A stretch of DNA of 64,000 bases from Pyxicephalus adspersus (lineage: Eukaryota > Chordata > Amphibia > Anura > Pyxicephalidae), in NCBI RefSeq assembly GCF_032062135.1, contig NC_092859.1, positions 93,579,971 to 93,643,970 of the forward strand, read 5' to 3'. The position numbers and the translations under genes were made by a program. The notes under the pieces are model-generated. The model ran no database searches. It was not told the origin of the DNA and was given only the letters and a program-made list of their open reading frames with translations. Below, in pieces: positions 1-9,872 of this stretch (within the stretch, counting starts at the first letter, position 1; each line of letters opens with the position of its first letter).

Positions 1-300
1 ACACAATCCCCTCACATCACACACTTCATTTATAGAGAGCTGGGTACACAATCCCCTCACATCACACACTTCATTTATAGAGAGCTGGGTACACAGTCCC
101 CTCAGATCACACACTTTATTTATGGAGGGCTGGGTACACAATCTCCTCACATCACACACTTTATTTATGAAGAGCTGGGTACACAATACCCTCAGATTAC
201 ACACTTTATTTTTGGGGAGCTGGGTACACAATACCCTCAAATCACACACTTTATTTATGGAGAACTGGCTGCAAAGTCATCTAGGATCACAAAAAGTTTC
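1..300. repeat. 45-bp minisatellite, about six units, cut by the window edge
   Basis: Units start at 1, 46, 91, 136, 181 and 226. Each opens with ACACAATCCCCTCACATCAC or a close variant and ends near GAGCTGGGT. The first two units are nearly identical, and divergence grows rightwards until the pattern fades after about 270. Because 45 is a multiple of three and most units lack stops, a 15-residue repeat is readable in one frame, but nothing supports translation. The array begins at base 1, so its true length is unknown. Confidence 0.93.
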
Positions 301-1746
301 TACCCAGGACAGGCCCATAGAGAATGAATGGGGTGGCAATGAGTGGTACAGTACTGCTCAGTGTCATCTGCAGTCCAATCTAAAGATGCTACAGTAGTTC
401 CAAAGGAACCAAAACTGCAGTGCCAGTGGCTAAACTGGAAAGGTGTTGGGAGACATGCAGAATCATTTTGATTGAACCCAGCCCTATAGTTGTATATCTG
501 TGAGATTTCAGGCATTGCTTCCTCTGACTGATAGTATCAGGAAATTTGGAGTGAGATTTGGTTATGTCACTAATGTACTACTTGCTTTTTTCCTTGCTGG
601 AATATTGACACGAGGAGGCAAACCCTGCCCCTACCAAGATGGCGACCTCCATCCAAGATATGGTAACATGATAAAGAGAAAAGATCGGCTTTAGGAAGAC
701 CAGAGGCAATGCTGATGACTAGACTTTGCTGTCTCCCGACATTTAATGGGGCACAAGTTCCAGAATATAGTTTATCTGCACACATGTACAGAACACTAGA
801 GTATCCTGGTAATACATACCATCTTCAGCACACAGTGTCCTGTTATTACACTGCTGGCTAATGAGAACCTGTATACATGTATGAAGGCATGCCATTGATA
901 CATCCCCTGTGATTGTGCATACTCCTTATGCAAGCTTCTGCTATGTGTGCTATTGGCTTGCTGGTAATTGAGGACTCAGGGGAAATTTTCAGAAAGATTG
1001 CTGGAGCTCCTATTATTTGCTTGTTTTTCTTGTGTCAAGGTTGTGAGTCTGTTTTATCTCCTGCCTGAGCTTAGTGCTGAAAACTAACTTGTAAAACTAT
1101 GATCTCATGCTACAGTATGTACACACTTCAGATTATTCTCTCCCCAGACCAAGAATATTGCTCATCGCGGGTGAAAATCTGATGTGTACAGCAGTCCTCT
1201 TAGGTTCTGGAGGATTGATGAACAACTGATGAGGAACCACCACTGTGCTTTCCTATGGATGGGGAACAACCTTCCTTTCCTCTTCAAGCAGCCTGGACAA
1301 TGAAGGCATGACTCCCAGGCATGGCACAGCAGCCATTAGGAGGTCCTTTGCTAAGTATACACTTACAATGTCATTTGACATTTTTGTTTTGGATCACAGC
1401 AGATGACTAATGACCTCAATGATGACATAGAGCAGCAGTCACCAACCAATTCTGGAATCATGGCGTCACTAAAGGGCAACCACGTTCATAGACGATCCAA
1501 ATGTCCTGACAACAGCAGCCGTATGAAATAGGGGTAAGTAATGTGTATAGACAGCTTTATACAAATAACAAACAAGCTACTATGGCTAACCCACATATGT
1601 TACTGTATGTCAGCCATCGTCCAATCCTGAACCATGGGAGACACAGGCAGCACAATGTTAGCAGCTTGGCCAGAAGTTACATGGTGCACCCCAGATCTCC
1701 GGAGCTTCCAGGGAGCTCTCTCAGGTATTCATCATCAGGTTAATGG
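301..1746. other. Unique-looking sequence, no supported gene
   Basis: No long open frame, RNA gene or clear transposon terminus was found. The only notable short motif is AAGATGGCGAC at 636-646, close to the YY1 consensus and to a motif carried by the family A elements, but no terminal repeats are visible around it. Confidence 0.5.
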
Positions 1747-2047
1747 TTAAAGTGGAACTAAAGTTCCACATTTAAGTTTGTATGATCAGCCCAGGTATTA
1801 TTGCAGAAATAGGCGACGTCCCTTCTACAATAATGTGTCTTACCAGCCTGATCACTCCAGGTTTCTGGCATCAAAGCTAAGTTGCACATGCAATCCTGAC
1901 TTCCCTTGCATGTGCCAGGATAAATGAACCCATGCGCCTGCATGGGAGTTACGTCATCCTGGCACAGCCAATCAAGATGGCCAAAGTTTATCTGTAGGAG
2001 GAAGAAGGAAAAGAAGATGGTGGTGCATGGGTGTAGTTCCACTTTGA
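1747..2047. mobile_element. Family A TTAA-flanked miniature element, copy 1
   Basis: The left end reads TTAAAGTGGAACTAAAG. The right end reads GTAGTTCCACTTTGAA, its inverted counterpart with one change in the last TTAA. The interior has no transposase. It contains a YY1-like AAGATGGTGGT at 2014-2024 and a GCATGGGAGTTACGTCA segment resembling other copies. TTAA at the ends suggests piggyBac-type target choice, an inference from the ends alone. Confidence 0.7.
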
Positions 2048-3200
2048 ATATTACTTTCAGAAATGCAGCCAATGACTGTGCAGTGCATTGGTAGTAGTAG
2101 AATTCAGCACCCCTTGAACTCCCTGGAGTAAATCTCTGCTTTACCCTGAGAATAGAAGGGAGATGAAGACACGTATAAAAGGTTGCCGGGGATGTCCTGT
2201 TTATTATCAGACTAAGATTTTAGTCCACAAATAGGAGGAGACATAAGAAGTTCCTCTCCAGCCTTGGCTAACAATTAACCATTACAGCCTTGCAGAACTC
2301 CTGTCTGCCTAGACCATGAACACAATCATTAATGGTTTCTATAGTGACCTCATCAGGAAGGCGGGGTTAATTGCAGAAGGATTGGTAAAGCGTCCAATCA
2401 GTAGTTAGGATCACGCCCCATAGTGGTCAGCACACACGCCTTCTTTGTTTCTGTTACTAGGCAGCCCAGCGTTATACGTTCAGCCCCTCATAATGCTACG
2501 TATGAGATCATTGGCTAATGCACTGCTGGAGTCACGTGGTTGCAGTACTTATGTGTGTTCATTCTGTATATAATGCTGCAGTCTTCTGTAACTCAGTGCA
2601 AACATCTGCTGGGAGGGGGCCGGTTGGAGAAGCTTTAGTGTTCGATTCCATTAGTATTTGTATTGAATGACGACAGAAAACAAAGTGAAGTTATGTGTAG
2701 CCAGGAATTAATACGCAGATGAGGCAAAAACTCTTGTCTTAAAAACTACTTGCTAAAAATAGTATTACAAAACAAGCTTGCAGAACATTAGGTTCCCTCT
2801 ACAGGTACACTGACAGCCAGAAGCTTCATTGTCAGAGCACAACATTAGGTTGGATACAAAGTAAAAGGAGTCTTAGCAAACACTTACAGATAAAATGTAA
2901 ACTTTTGTTTGTTTCTTTATTCTGTGGGGTGAAAAGTCAGCTTTTACAGAGGTAATACAAAGCTGTTAGTTTAGTAAATGGCAGGAAAAAGGCTGTATTC
3001 TTCCCAGATTTTTTCAGCTGGTGGTGTGGAAAAGAAGTTATTGAAAGAAAAGGTACACAAATACTAAAAATAACATCTACAATATTGCCAGTAATAAAAT
3101 TTAAAAAACAAGTATTTATTAGAATGATGAAAATGTAAAAAATATAAAATACATCCAAGTAAAGAATTGCTTTATTTGCACTACCAGGTGTCAGCCGCCA
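2048..3200. other. No supported feature
   Basis: Mixed-composition sequence with short open frames only. I saw no terminal repeats, transposase similarity, RNA gene or convincing exon. The A+T content rises strongly after about 2900. Confidence 0.5.
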
Positions 3201-3201
3201 G

Positions 3202-3330
3202 CGTGTGGTTGATAGGCAGTGGGCAGGACACCTTAGATTGCTGGTGTGTGGTTGCTAGGCAGTGGGTGGTTGCTAAGCAGCAGGCGAGGCACCAGAGGCT
3301 GTCAGCGGGCAGTTGCTAGGCAGCAGAACA
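3202..3330. repeat. Degenerate short tandem repeat around GGTTGCTAGGCAGTGG
   Basis: About four imperfect units with the core TGGTTGCTAGGCAG occur close together (near 3206, 3246, 3265 and 3310), with spacers of uneven length. A related GGGCAGTGGGTTGCT piece lies beyond the hAT insertion, near 3868, so the hAT element probably inserted into or beside this array. Confidence 0.6.
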
Positions 3331-3350
3331 GTATGTTCGACACTATAGAC

Positions 3351-3839
3351 CAGAGGTTGGAACTCGTCGCACGACGTGGACTCAAGTCCGACTTAAGTCG
3401 CCTAATGATTGACTTGCAACTCGATTTTGGGGCTTTGCCCAGCGACTTGCAACTCGACTTGCTTTCTCCGCTGACAGCTGAAGGGGACAGGAAGGAAGGT
3501 TCACAGTGAGGCATCTGTAACACCATCTTCCTCCTCGCCTTCCTTGCATCCTTCCTTGCATTGAAGTCCACAGCTTTTTCCTCTGACAGCTAAAGGTGGC
3601 AGTGAGGAGGGTGGTAGTACAGAAGCCTCACTGCCTTCCTCCCCGTTTCCTTCAGCTGTCAGAGGAGAAAGCTGTGGACTTAGACAGACTAAGTACGAAA
3701 CGACTTAATAAATGAAGTGACTTGACTTGGGACTCGATTTGGAAGACATCTTGGTGACTTGAGACTTGACTTGGGAATTGGTGTCAAGGACTTGGGACTC
3801 GACTTGGACTTGAAGGATGACGACTTAGTCCAACCTCTG
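3351..3839. mobile_element. Non-autonomous hAT element with perfect 8-bp target duplication
   Basis: The left terminus CAGAGGTTGGAACTCGTC is mirrored by a right terminus whose reverse complement begins CAGAGGTTGGACTAAGTCG. The element is flanked on both sides by CTATAGAC (3343-3350 and 3840-3847), a perfect 8-bp duplication. CAG-type ends with an 8-bp duplication define the hAT superfamily. The 489-bp interior is non-coding. It is rich in GACTTG/CAACTCGACTT subterminal repeats and holds an inner inverted repeat around CCACAGCTTTTTCCTCTGACAG and its complement near 3655-3680. It must have been mobilised by a transposase encoded elsewhere. Confidence 0.92.
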
Positions 3840-4095
3840 CTATAGACAGACAGATACAGCAGATATTGGGCAGTGGGTTGCTCTATTGGTTTAATGCCAA
3901 CTGGTGTGTTTCTACCCTGTCTGGGTAAAGTAAGAACAACTACAAAACTCTGGCGGGTGATGCACTCCTAAAAGGGCCTGGGAAAAACATTGGTAAGATA
4001 TAGAGTTTAGCAGGAAATCAATCTTCATCTTTCCTAATCAACACTAATACATATATTGGTCAGAGAAAAAACTTAAACTGATTATGTGAAATATT

Positions 4096-4268
4096 GAGCC
4101 TGATTTATTAAAGATTCCCATGACAGATGATAGGCTATCATGGAAGAACCTGGCTAATCCAGCAAAACTGGAAAAAATCATTTGCTTTTAGGTGCTAATT
4201 AAAATTAGTTTAAATCCTGGACCAGATCCATTTCCCATGATAATCTATCTTCTCCAATTCAGGCCCAA
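4096..4268. mobile_element. Family B palindromic miniature element, decayed copy 1
   Basis: It starts GAGCCTGATTTATTAAAG and ends near AATTCAGGCCC. In between it has diverged versions of the family's arms, such as ATAGGCTATCATGG, AACCTGGC..ATCCAGCAAA and CTGGACCAGATCCATTT. The right arm has lost the usual CTTGGAGAGCTTTAATAAA stretch. Better copies are at 17065, 18658, 48134 and 53682. Confidence 0.75.
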
Positions 4269-4274
4269 TATGTA

Positions 4275-4512
4275 TGGTGCAAACTCTGTACTTCCCATTA
4301 CCCCTGAAACACCATTCCCACAGTGAAGCATATTGGTGGCAGCATTCCTTGGATAAAGGTCCTTTAATGGCTTAGTTAAAGCTTTCCGAACACTCAGAAA
4401 CCTCAGAAAACTTCCAGCTGTAGTTGCAGAAAAGGGTTATCTACACAGTGTTGACTTAGATGGGTCCCTTCACACACTCATGATTTCTCATTTTTGTGTT
4501 TATTATTGAAAT
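4275..4512 (+). mobile_element. Tc1-like transposon remnant, internally deleted
   Basis: The segment ACACCATTCCCACAGTGAAG at 4310 followed by GGTGGCAGCATTCC matches the part of frog and fish Tc1-like transposases that encodes the TVKHGGGSI-type motif. It then jumps to a segment near 4422-4490 (TAGTTGCAGAAAAGGGTTAT, then TCACACACTCATGATTTCTC) resembling the 3' end of such elements. The joining of distant parts implies a large internal deletion. Reading frames are broken, so it is a fossil. Recognition rests on memory of the family, not on a search. Confidence 0.6.
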
Positions 4513-4522
4513 CATTATTTAA

Positions 4523-5435
4523 CCACCCGAGCGATAACCCCGACCTTGGTTCGGGTTTAAAATAATTACAATTATCGATAACCCCCAACTTTTCTCACTG
4601 TATGAAAATACAGTGAGAAAAGTTTGGGTATATCGATCACTTACCTGGTCCCCCTGCGATCCAGCGTCGTGTTCCAGCGTCATCCTCCAGCGTCGATCTC
4701 CAGCGTCGGGTGCCCTCTCCGGGAAGAAGAAGCCGGCCGGCGTAGAAGAAGAAGCCGGCCGGCTTCTTCTCCCTCCGTAGCGTGTACGTCGGCGCGTACG
4801 ATGACGTCGGCGCGTGTGCGGGAAATTCAAATTGAAACTCATTCAAACACATTTTGTATTGGATTGAATACAAACTCCTGTATCCAATCCAATACAAAAT
4901 ATTTCAAAATAAATACAAAGTACGGTATGTAATTGGTAAATTCAAACTCTCATTTTGTATTGGATTGGATACAGGAGTTTGTGTTCAATCCAATACAAAA
5001 TGAGAGTTTGAATTTTGTTCTCATTTTGTATTGGATTGAATACAAAGTCCTGTATTCAATCCAATACAAAATATATTTATGTGGTTTTGTCTATAGGTAT
5101 GTGACGGACACTAGGGAGGTGTTTTAGAAAAATATATTATTATACAGTATACCGAATTATCGCATTTTCAGTATTTTTCATTTATTTATGTATTCTTGTT
5201 TAGGCTGATTTTTGTGTCTTTAATTTTATTATTTATTTATTAAGTATTTATTTATTTTTTTTTTTTTACATGATTGTGTGTTTCAAACATTTTTTATATT
5301 CATGATATCTACTAGAACCCTGTTCGGACATATTTCTGTAAGTTACAGGTCTACAATTTAAAAAACAAAATTTCATGAAAAACAGTGTAACGCTTTTGGA
5401 ACAGAAATCTAGACCTCAGTGTAACGCCCAGGTGG
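4523..5435. mobile_element. TTAA-flanked (piggyBac-type) non-autonomous element with stacked hairpins
   Basis: TTAA occurs directly outside both ends (4519-4522 and 5436-5439). The termini are CCACCCGAGCG and, inverted, CCACCTGGGCG, matching at 9 of 11 positions. TTAA duplication is the piggyBac signature. The 913-bp interior has no transposase. It contains a perfect 17-bp hairpin with a GAAA loop (4587-4603/4608-4624), a CpG- and GC-rich block (about 4650-4825) with GACGTC and GCCGGCCGGC motifs, then three tandem hairpins (4851-5072). Read on the minus strand it shares the order GGGGACCAGGTAAG, hairpin, GGTTAA with the element at 24539-24911. Confidence 0.82.
4851..5072. repeat. Three tandem hairpins sharing one 22-nt arm
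   Basis: Hairpin 1 pairs 4851-4872 with 4879-4900 (one mismatch). Hairpin 2 pairs 4939-4966 with 4987-5014 (perfect 28 bp). Hairpin 3 pairs 5023-5044 with 5051-5072 (perfect 22 bp). All arms carry ATTTTGTATTGGATTG or its complement. The block lies inside the TTAA-flanked element. Confidence 0.95.
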
Positions 5436-5439
5436 TTAA

Positions 5440-6972
5440 TCATTTGACACTAACCCCACAAAAAAACATTTTAGTTCCAGGCTGTAATACAATAAACATT
5501 GAGGGTATGCATACTTTCACAAGGCCCTGCTTCCCCTGTACTTTAAAAGCCCCTCTTTTTTTTACATACTACAAAAACCAATTAGTTGCTACAAAATAAG
5601 TTTTTAAACAGTCTCTATAGAACTACTGCTGAATAGAAAATGTATAAATTCTGGCAAAGTTCCTTGAAGTACGTGGTTTTATACAAAGATATTAAAAGTT
5701 GGAAGCTGTAAAAAAGATAAAATTTGTTGAATTTGACCACAAGGATTCTCAATAACAATCCATGAAAACAACAGTAGGGAATGTCTTCAGTTCTGGCCAA
5801 GCAATTCTACATTCTGGTGGGGAATGGGGAGATAAAGGGTCTTTTGGCTTCAGATTTCCTACATTTTCCCATGATTAGTAATGTCACCATGTGCACTTGT
5901 GGGTTATAGCTTCAAACCTATCTGGACCCTGTTTATTATTTTGTATTGTTATGCAAAATCGTAAAATAACATATTTAAAATCAAGATTTCACTACGCCCA
6001 AGCCATATCAAAGTCAGCAGCCCCAGGTATACACTGAGCAGCCTGTCAAATCCACATCATTTGGGGCTTGCTCATCTGTCCTCAATACAGACCTCCTGCT
6101 ATGTAGTTTGCATTCTTTCTTTAAATTTTAGGTCAATGTTGTAGGGTTACAGATTACATTTATCACACATGGACTTTGATGGTAAAATTGTTGATGGTAA
6201 AAACCCAGACCCCATGGCCCAAACACCTGCTTTGGCAGTTATAAATGATTCATGGTAAACATACTTTTATAATCTGCTGTTACTGCTTAACAGTTACTCA
6301 TTTAATCCAGGGTTCTACTCCTAAGTATTTCTGAAGTTTGAACAGCCCATATCCCTAATTTCTTTTAAATCCTTCCCATCCACCATCCACTCTCACCTGA
6401 ATCTCCATACCTCACAATGCACCTGTACCAGTTTTAATCTTGTTTTATTTTGTTCTTCCTCTATAGAAAAAAATGCCCATAGGGAACTGTATATAAAAAC
6501 AATGCTTGTTATCACATAAGCACTTACCAGGATCCCAAGGATCCTGAGTACTGGAATACTTGCATTTTTTATAACTTGTAAATATGTATATATATAGCTA
6601 TATATATTGCCATAGCTTGGGGGATTAGGGGACATAAATACAGCATAAAGAAACAAACAGAGTTGTCTAATGAAACAGTTCTAGCAAAAGTAGTGCTAAG
6701 ACTGCAAAGGGAGCTGAGTGCAACCCAAATGTGACTTCCATTGTTGGCAAAAGGTAAAAGGAAGGCTGCAGCCAGCCACCTCTTGTGTCTCATAACTTAA
6801 CAGTATATCCCATCTGATTGGGTTGGTATTGAGGAACCCATTGGTTTTAGGGCCTATTTACAACACTTGGGTTTTGATAAGGCAAGTTAAGTGGTGTGAA
6901 AACCCCTGTTGTAGCACAGTAAAGTGTGATTTGAAAGAGCCTTTCCTGACTTCTTTCTTTTCTCCTCTGCAG
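5440..6972. other. AT-rich sequence without a supported gene
   Basis: Only short, chance-length open frames are present. A small alternating TATATATAGCTATATATA block lies at 6585-6608. No transposon ends were recognised. Confidence 0.5.
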
Positions 6973-7008
6973 CCATCTGCAATACCTGTCATTTGCAGGA
7001 CTGGAGAG
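6973..7008 (+). other. Candidate 36-nt exon (weak)
   Basis: A long pyrimidine tract (TTCTTTCTTTTCTCCTCTGCAG) ends at 6972 and the donor-like GTATGTGA begins at 7009. Between them are exactly 12 codons, open in the frame reading PSAIPVICRTGE. The acceptor is good, but the exon is very short and the peptide is not recognised. A chance pairing of splice-like sites in 64 kb is quite possible. It could also be non-coding RNA. Confidence 0.15.
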
Positions 7009-8516
7009 GTATGTGACTTTTCATGTAAAAGTGCAAAGAGCTATTTGCTAGGTCTGAGCACTGCCACATGACACAAAAAGAGATGTTGCTGCTCCACCGT
7101 ATCATCTCTACCTTTTATTTTAAGTGCCTATGGAGGAGTGGTAGGGGACCATTTGTAAGGTAAGTATAGAAGGGTCCTTTGCAGAATCACTGACACTTAC
7201 AAGCCCTTTATGAGCCAGGTGTATCTTTTAAATTATGTTGGCTATTCCTTGGTTTTCAGCTGTAAGGAATTGAATTCTAAGATTTACTTAAGGCGTTCTA
7301 CCTTAAAAATTGGAGTAAGAAAATCGGTCCATTTTCTTTTTACCTTGCACTCTACTGACCTAGGGGAGATACCAGTTAATCAAATATATGTGTGTGTGTG
7401 TTTTTGCTTTATTCAGTTGATCCAATGAGGCTGATTTACTAGAGGAAATGAGAATATTCACTTTAAAATTCACTTCTATAATCCAATAAAGGAAATCCTT
7501 GTTTACTCTGTATATTGTGCATATTATCAACTTCTTCAGCAAATCAGCCTGTATATTTCTCCTTTTGTGTGTTTTGTTGCCATCTGTGCACAAATTCTAC
7601 ATTTAAATACATATCTTTTGTGCTAATTAAACATTTCTCAAGAAACATACACTCACATTTTGACATATTTCTGTTTAAATATTTAGCATTTGGAACAACC
7701 TTACTTGTTCTCCTTTCTTTGCATTGTTGTTGCCCTGCCACCATTTCACTGTAAATTGCAAAGTACAACTTTGCAGTTATTTAAAAAAAGGTTAAAAATG
7801 TTGAAGTATTTCTTGGCACACCATCACAAAACTGATTGTTTCTTTCAGTTCTGGAAAGAATACAAATGACATGCTTCTTCAAAAGCCTTTCCTGAAAGCC
7901 AAAAATCTTCTACCTAGCTTAATTCATTGGCCTGTAAAGAATGTCACTGCCAGAATACAATCAGTGTTTATTTTATTATGGTCTCCCTTAATGTTTTGCC
8001 TCTAGACAGCATGCATGGGAAGTGTGTTATTTTGTGTATAGAAATCTTTTGTACAGTACTGGGAAAATGTTTTTATTTGCATGATATTATAACAAGGGTC
8101 TTGCTGTGATCCTTATAGTATCTCCCTTTTAAAAAGCCTTAATTCATTAACTTCCCTGTAATCAGCTCAGTTTTGATGTCTTGATAAAGAGCATCATTAG
8201 ACTCAGCATGGGCAGCTGTAAACTGGAAATCTAAACGTGTCACTTTTATTGATGTCAGTACATTGGATCTGAACGTGTGTTTGTAAAAAAAAAAAAATAA
8301 TAGATGATTAAAAATATTTCCACTATGTAGCACAGGCTTGGACAACTCTTGGCCATTTTGTAATAGCAAGTACACAAAAGTCCCCAGGTGACCAGGATTC
8401 TAAAACTTCTGCTTGGCCTAAGCTTTCGTGTGTGTGTTGAGGTAGGGATACAAACATATATTTTGCTGCTGTGGAGGCTAAAACTCTGTGTGTACAGAGA
8501 TGCACTCCCAAAAGCT
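7009..8516. other. No supported feature
   Basis: AT-rich sequence with short open frames on both strands. A short TGTGTGTGTG run is at 7388-7400. No RNA gene or transposon end was recognised. Confidence 0.5.
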
Positions 8517-8736
8517 TTAAAATGTACCTAAAGTCAGAACCTTTACATAAAAAGGTAGACAACCCTTTTATGTAAGGTAAAAATTATGTTGTTTTTTTTT
8601 ATGTGCAACACCCTTTTAAAAAAAAAAGGGTGCAGCACTGCCTCCTAATTCTCAATCGCCTAGTTGATCGGGAATGAATGGGAGCGCAAAGCCTCCATCG
8701 ATACCTACGTCAGGCATCCCGGAAGGCTCTTGGGCG

Positions 8737-8892
8737 CTCCTTCTGCGCATGCTGAAGCATTTTGGGTATGCGCAGAAGGAGCCTTTTTGTGCAGAGAGAA
8801 AAATTTGCCGATCTCACACATGTGCAGTGAGATCTGCATTTTTTTTTTATCCTACGTCACCTGATACGCGCTTGGGTCAGGTGACATAGGAT
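8737..8892. repeat. Three consecutive hairpins inside family A copy 2
   Basis: The arms are 8737-8750 with 8768-8781 (CTCCTTCTGCGCAT and complement, perfect 14 bp), 8810-8817 with 8827-8834 (GATCTCAC and complement), and 8849-8864 with 8877-8892 (ATCCTACGTCACCTGA, one mismatch). Equivalent small hairpins occur in the copies at 10.1 kb (GCTCCTT/AAGGAGC) and 56.5 kb (CAATCTCAC/GTGAGATTG). Confidence 0.9.
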
Positions 8893-8913
8893 AAAGAACA
8901 GGAAGAAGAAGAG

Positions 8914-8986
8914 AAGATGGCGGCACCAGGACCGATGCAGGACATCCCCGGAGTGATCGAACTGCCCTGTGGGATTGAAGGTAAGT
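8914..8986 (+). promoter_or_regulatory. YY1-like site with ATG and downstream 5' splice donor
   Basis: AAGATGGCGGC matches the well-known YY1 binding consensus, in which the site often overlaps an initiator ATG just downstream of transcription start. Here the ATG (8917) opens a frame beginning MAAPGPMQDIPG. It stays open until GAAG|GTAAGTG at 8980/8981, like a first coding exon. Promoter activity is inference. No TATA box is seen. Confidence 0.35.
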
Positions 8987-9094
8987 GTATTTTTTTAGTT
9001 TTGAGTTTAGTTCCTCTTTAGGCCTGGTAACTGTGAGTTATGCAGTGCTATTGGGCAGATGGTGTCCCTTCAATGAGTCATTAAACAGTGGTAT

Positions 9095-9675
9095 TGTCAC
9101 GGATAAAGGGGAGGGGAGGAAAACAGAAAGATAAATACACGGGACTAGGCCTTCAATGGCTAGGGGAAAGGAAACGGTCACCCCCTACGGACTCCCTAAC
9201 CTAGCCCTAACTCCTGACAGAAGGAATATCCCCTGATGGTGGGAATACTCATACATGGGAACCTAGGCCCTAGTAGCCCTGCATAGCCCTAGGACTAGTG
9301 ACTGGGCTTGAGACTACTGGTTCCTTCCCTGATGAAAAAACCAGCATCTCCCTGAGGCCTAGTAACAACTAAAGAACAACAAAACACCAAATGTAGTTCA
9401 ACTTATCTTAATAGCAAATAGAGAATCAGGAACCCTGAAGAGGACAACACACCAGCTCTTCACATCCGAGAAGTGAATATCAACCGCATAGCATGAAGTG
9501 TGAGGCCAGACTAAATGGAGGAGCAGTAATGACCACCAGCTGCACCTGATACAAGGGGAGTGGTCATTACAAACAACAACACAGAAACAAGTAAAAGCAA
9601 AGAGGCTGTCAGATAACCTCACGTGCAGCTTGTCTCACAGATCTTCTAACCTTAGTCACAGAAGGGACCGTGACA
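9095..9675. mobile_element. Solo LTR, 581 bp, with 5-bp target duplication
   Basis: The segment begins TGTCACGG and ends CCGTGACA. It is flanked by GGTAT on both sides (9090-9094 and 9676-9680). TG...CA ends plus a 5-bp duplication are the hallmarks of an LTR retrotransposon insertion. With no internal coding region or second LTR, this is a solo LTR left by recombination. The TGTCACGG/CCGTGACA termini recall Gypsy-class LTRs of amphibians, but the family cannot be fixed by eye. Orientation is uncertain; the complement, starting TGTCACGGTCCCTTCTGTG, is slightly favoured. The alternative is a DNA element with 8-bp inverted ends. Confidence 0.8.
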
Positions 9676-9872
9676 GGTATCACCATCACGTCACACGTTC
9701 AATCAGAGCTTATCACGAGTTAGATAGAGAGATAATTTAATATCTTCATCATCAGACAAACAATGATGGCCACTGTGTGAGAATGAACAAGCAATGGTGA
9801 TGCTCCTGTGGGATGTGGCAGATGCCAACCATACAAAAAATTGTTGTGGTTGGGGGAAAATGTTCCAGAACA

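Larger units (their letters stand above)
8517..9020 (+). mobile_element. Family A miniature element, copy 2, with YY1-like site and splice donor
   Basis: The left end is a decayed TTAAAATGTACCTAAAGTCA and the right end is GTTTAGTTCCTCTTTA. The order of internal parts matches the inverted copy at 9873-10324: AGGGTAGACAA-like, a homopolymer block with AAGGGTGCAGC, a palindrome around CCTACGTCAGGCATCCCGG, hairpins, GAAGATGGCGGC, then a donor. The sequence AAGATGGCGGC (8914-8924) is an exact YY1-type motif. An open frame from the ATG at 8917 runs 21 codons to GTAAGTG at 8981. No transposase is present. Confidence 0.78.

Noticed and set aside
1..270. Possible CRISPR-like array
   Set aside because: The units are head-to-tail with no unique spacers, and the DNA is vertebrate.
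122..397. 91-codon open frame over the minisatellite
   Set aside because: It is a by-product of a 45-bp repeat without stops. There is no start context, splice signal or known domain.
2638..2650. GTTCGATTCC resembling a tRNA-type internal promoter B box
   Set aside because: No A box or cloverleaf can be built around it, so it is neither a tRNA nor a recognisable SINE.
3246..3571. Overlapping open frames on both strands (87 and 89 codons)
   Set aside because: They span the boundary of the hAT element and its subterminal repeats, so they cannot be one ancestral gene.
4519..4932. Arg- and Ser-rich open frames on both strands (86-107 codons)
   Set aside because: They lie in the GC-rich core of a non-coding TTAA-flanked element; low stop frequency there is compositional.
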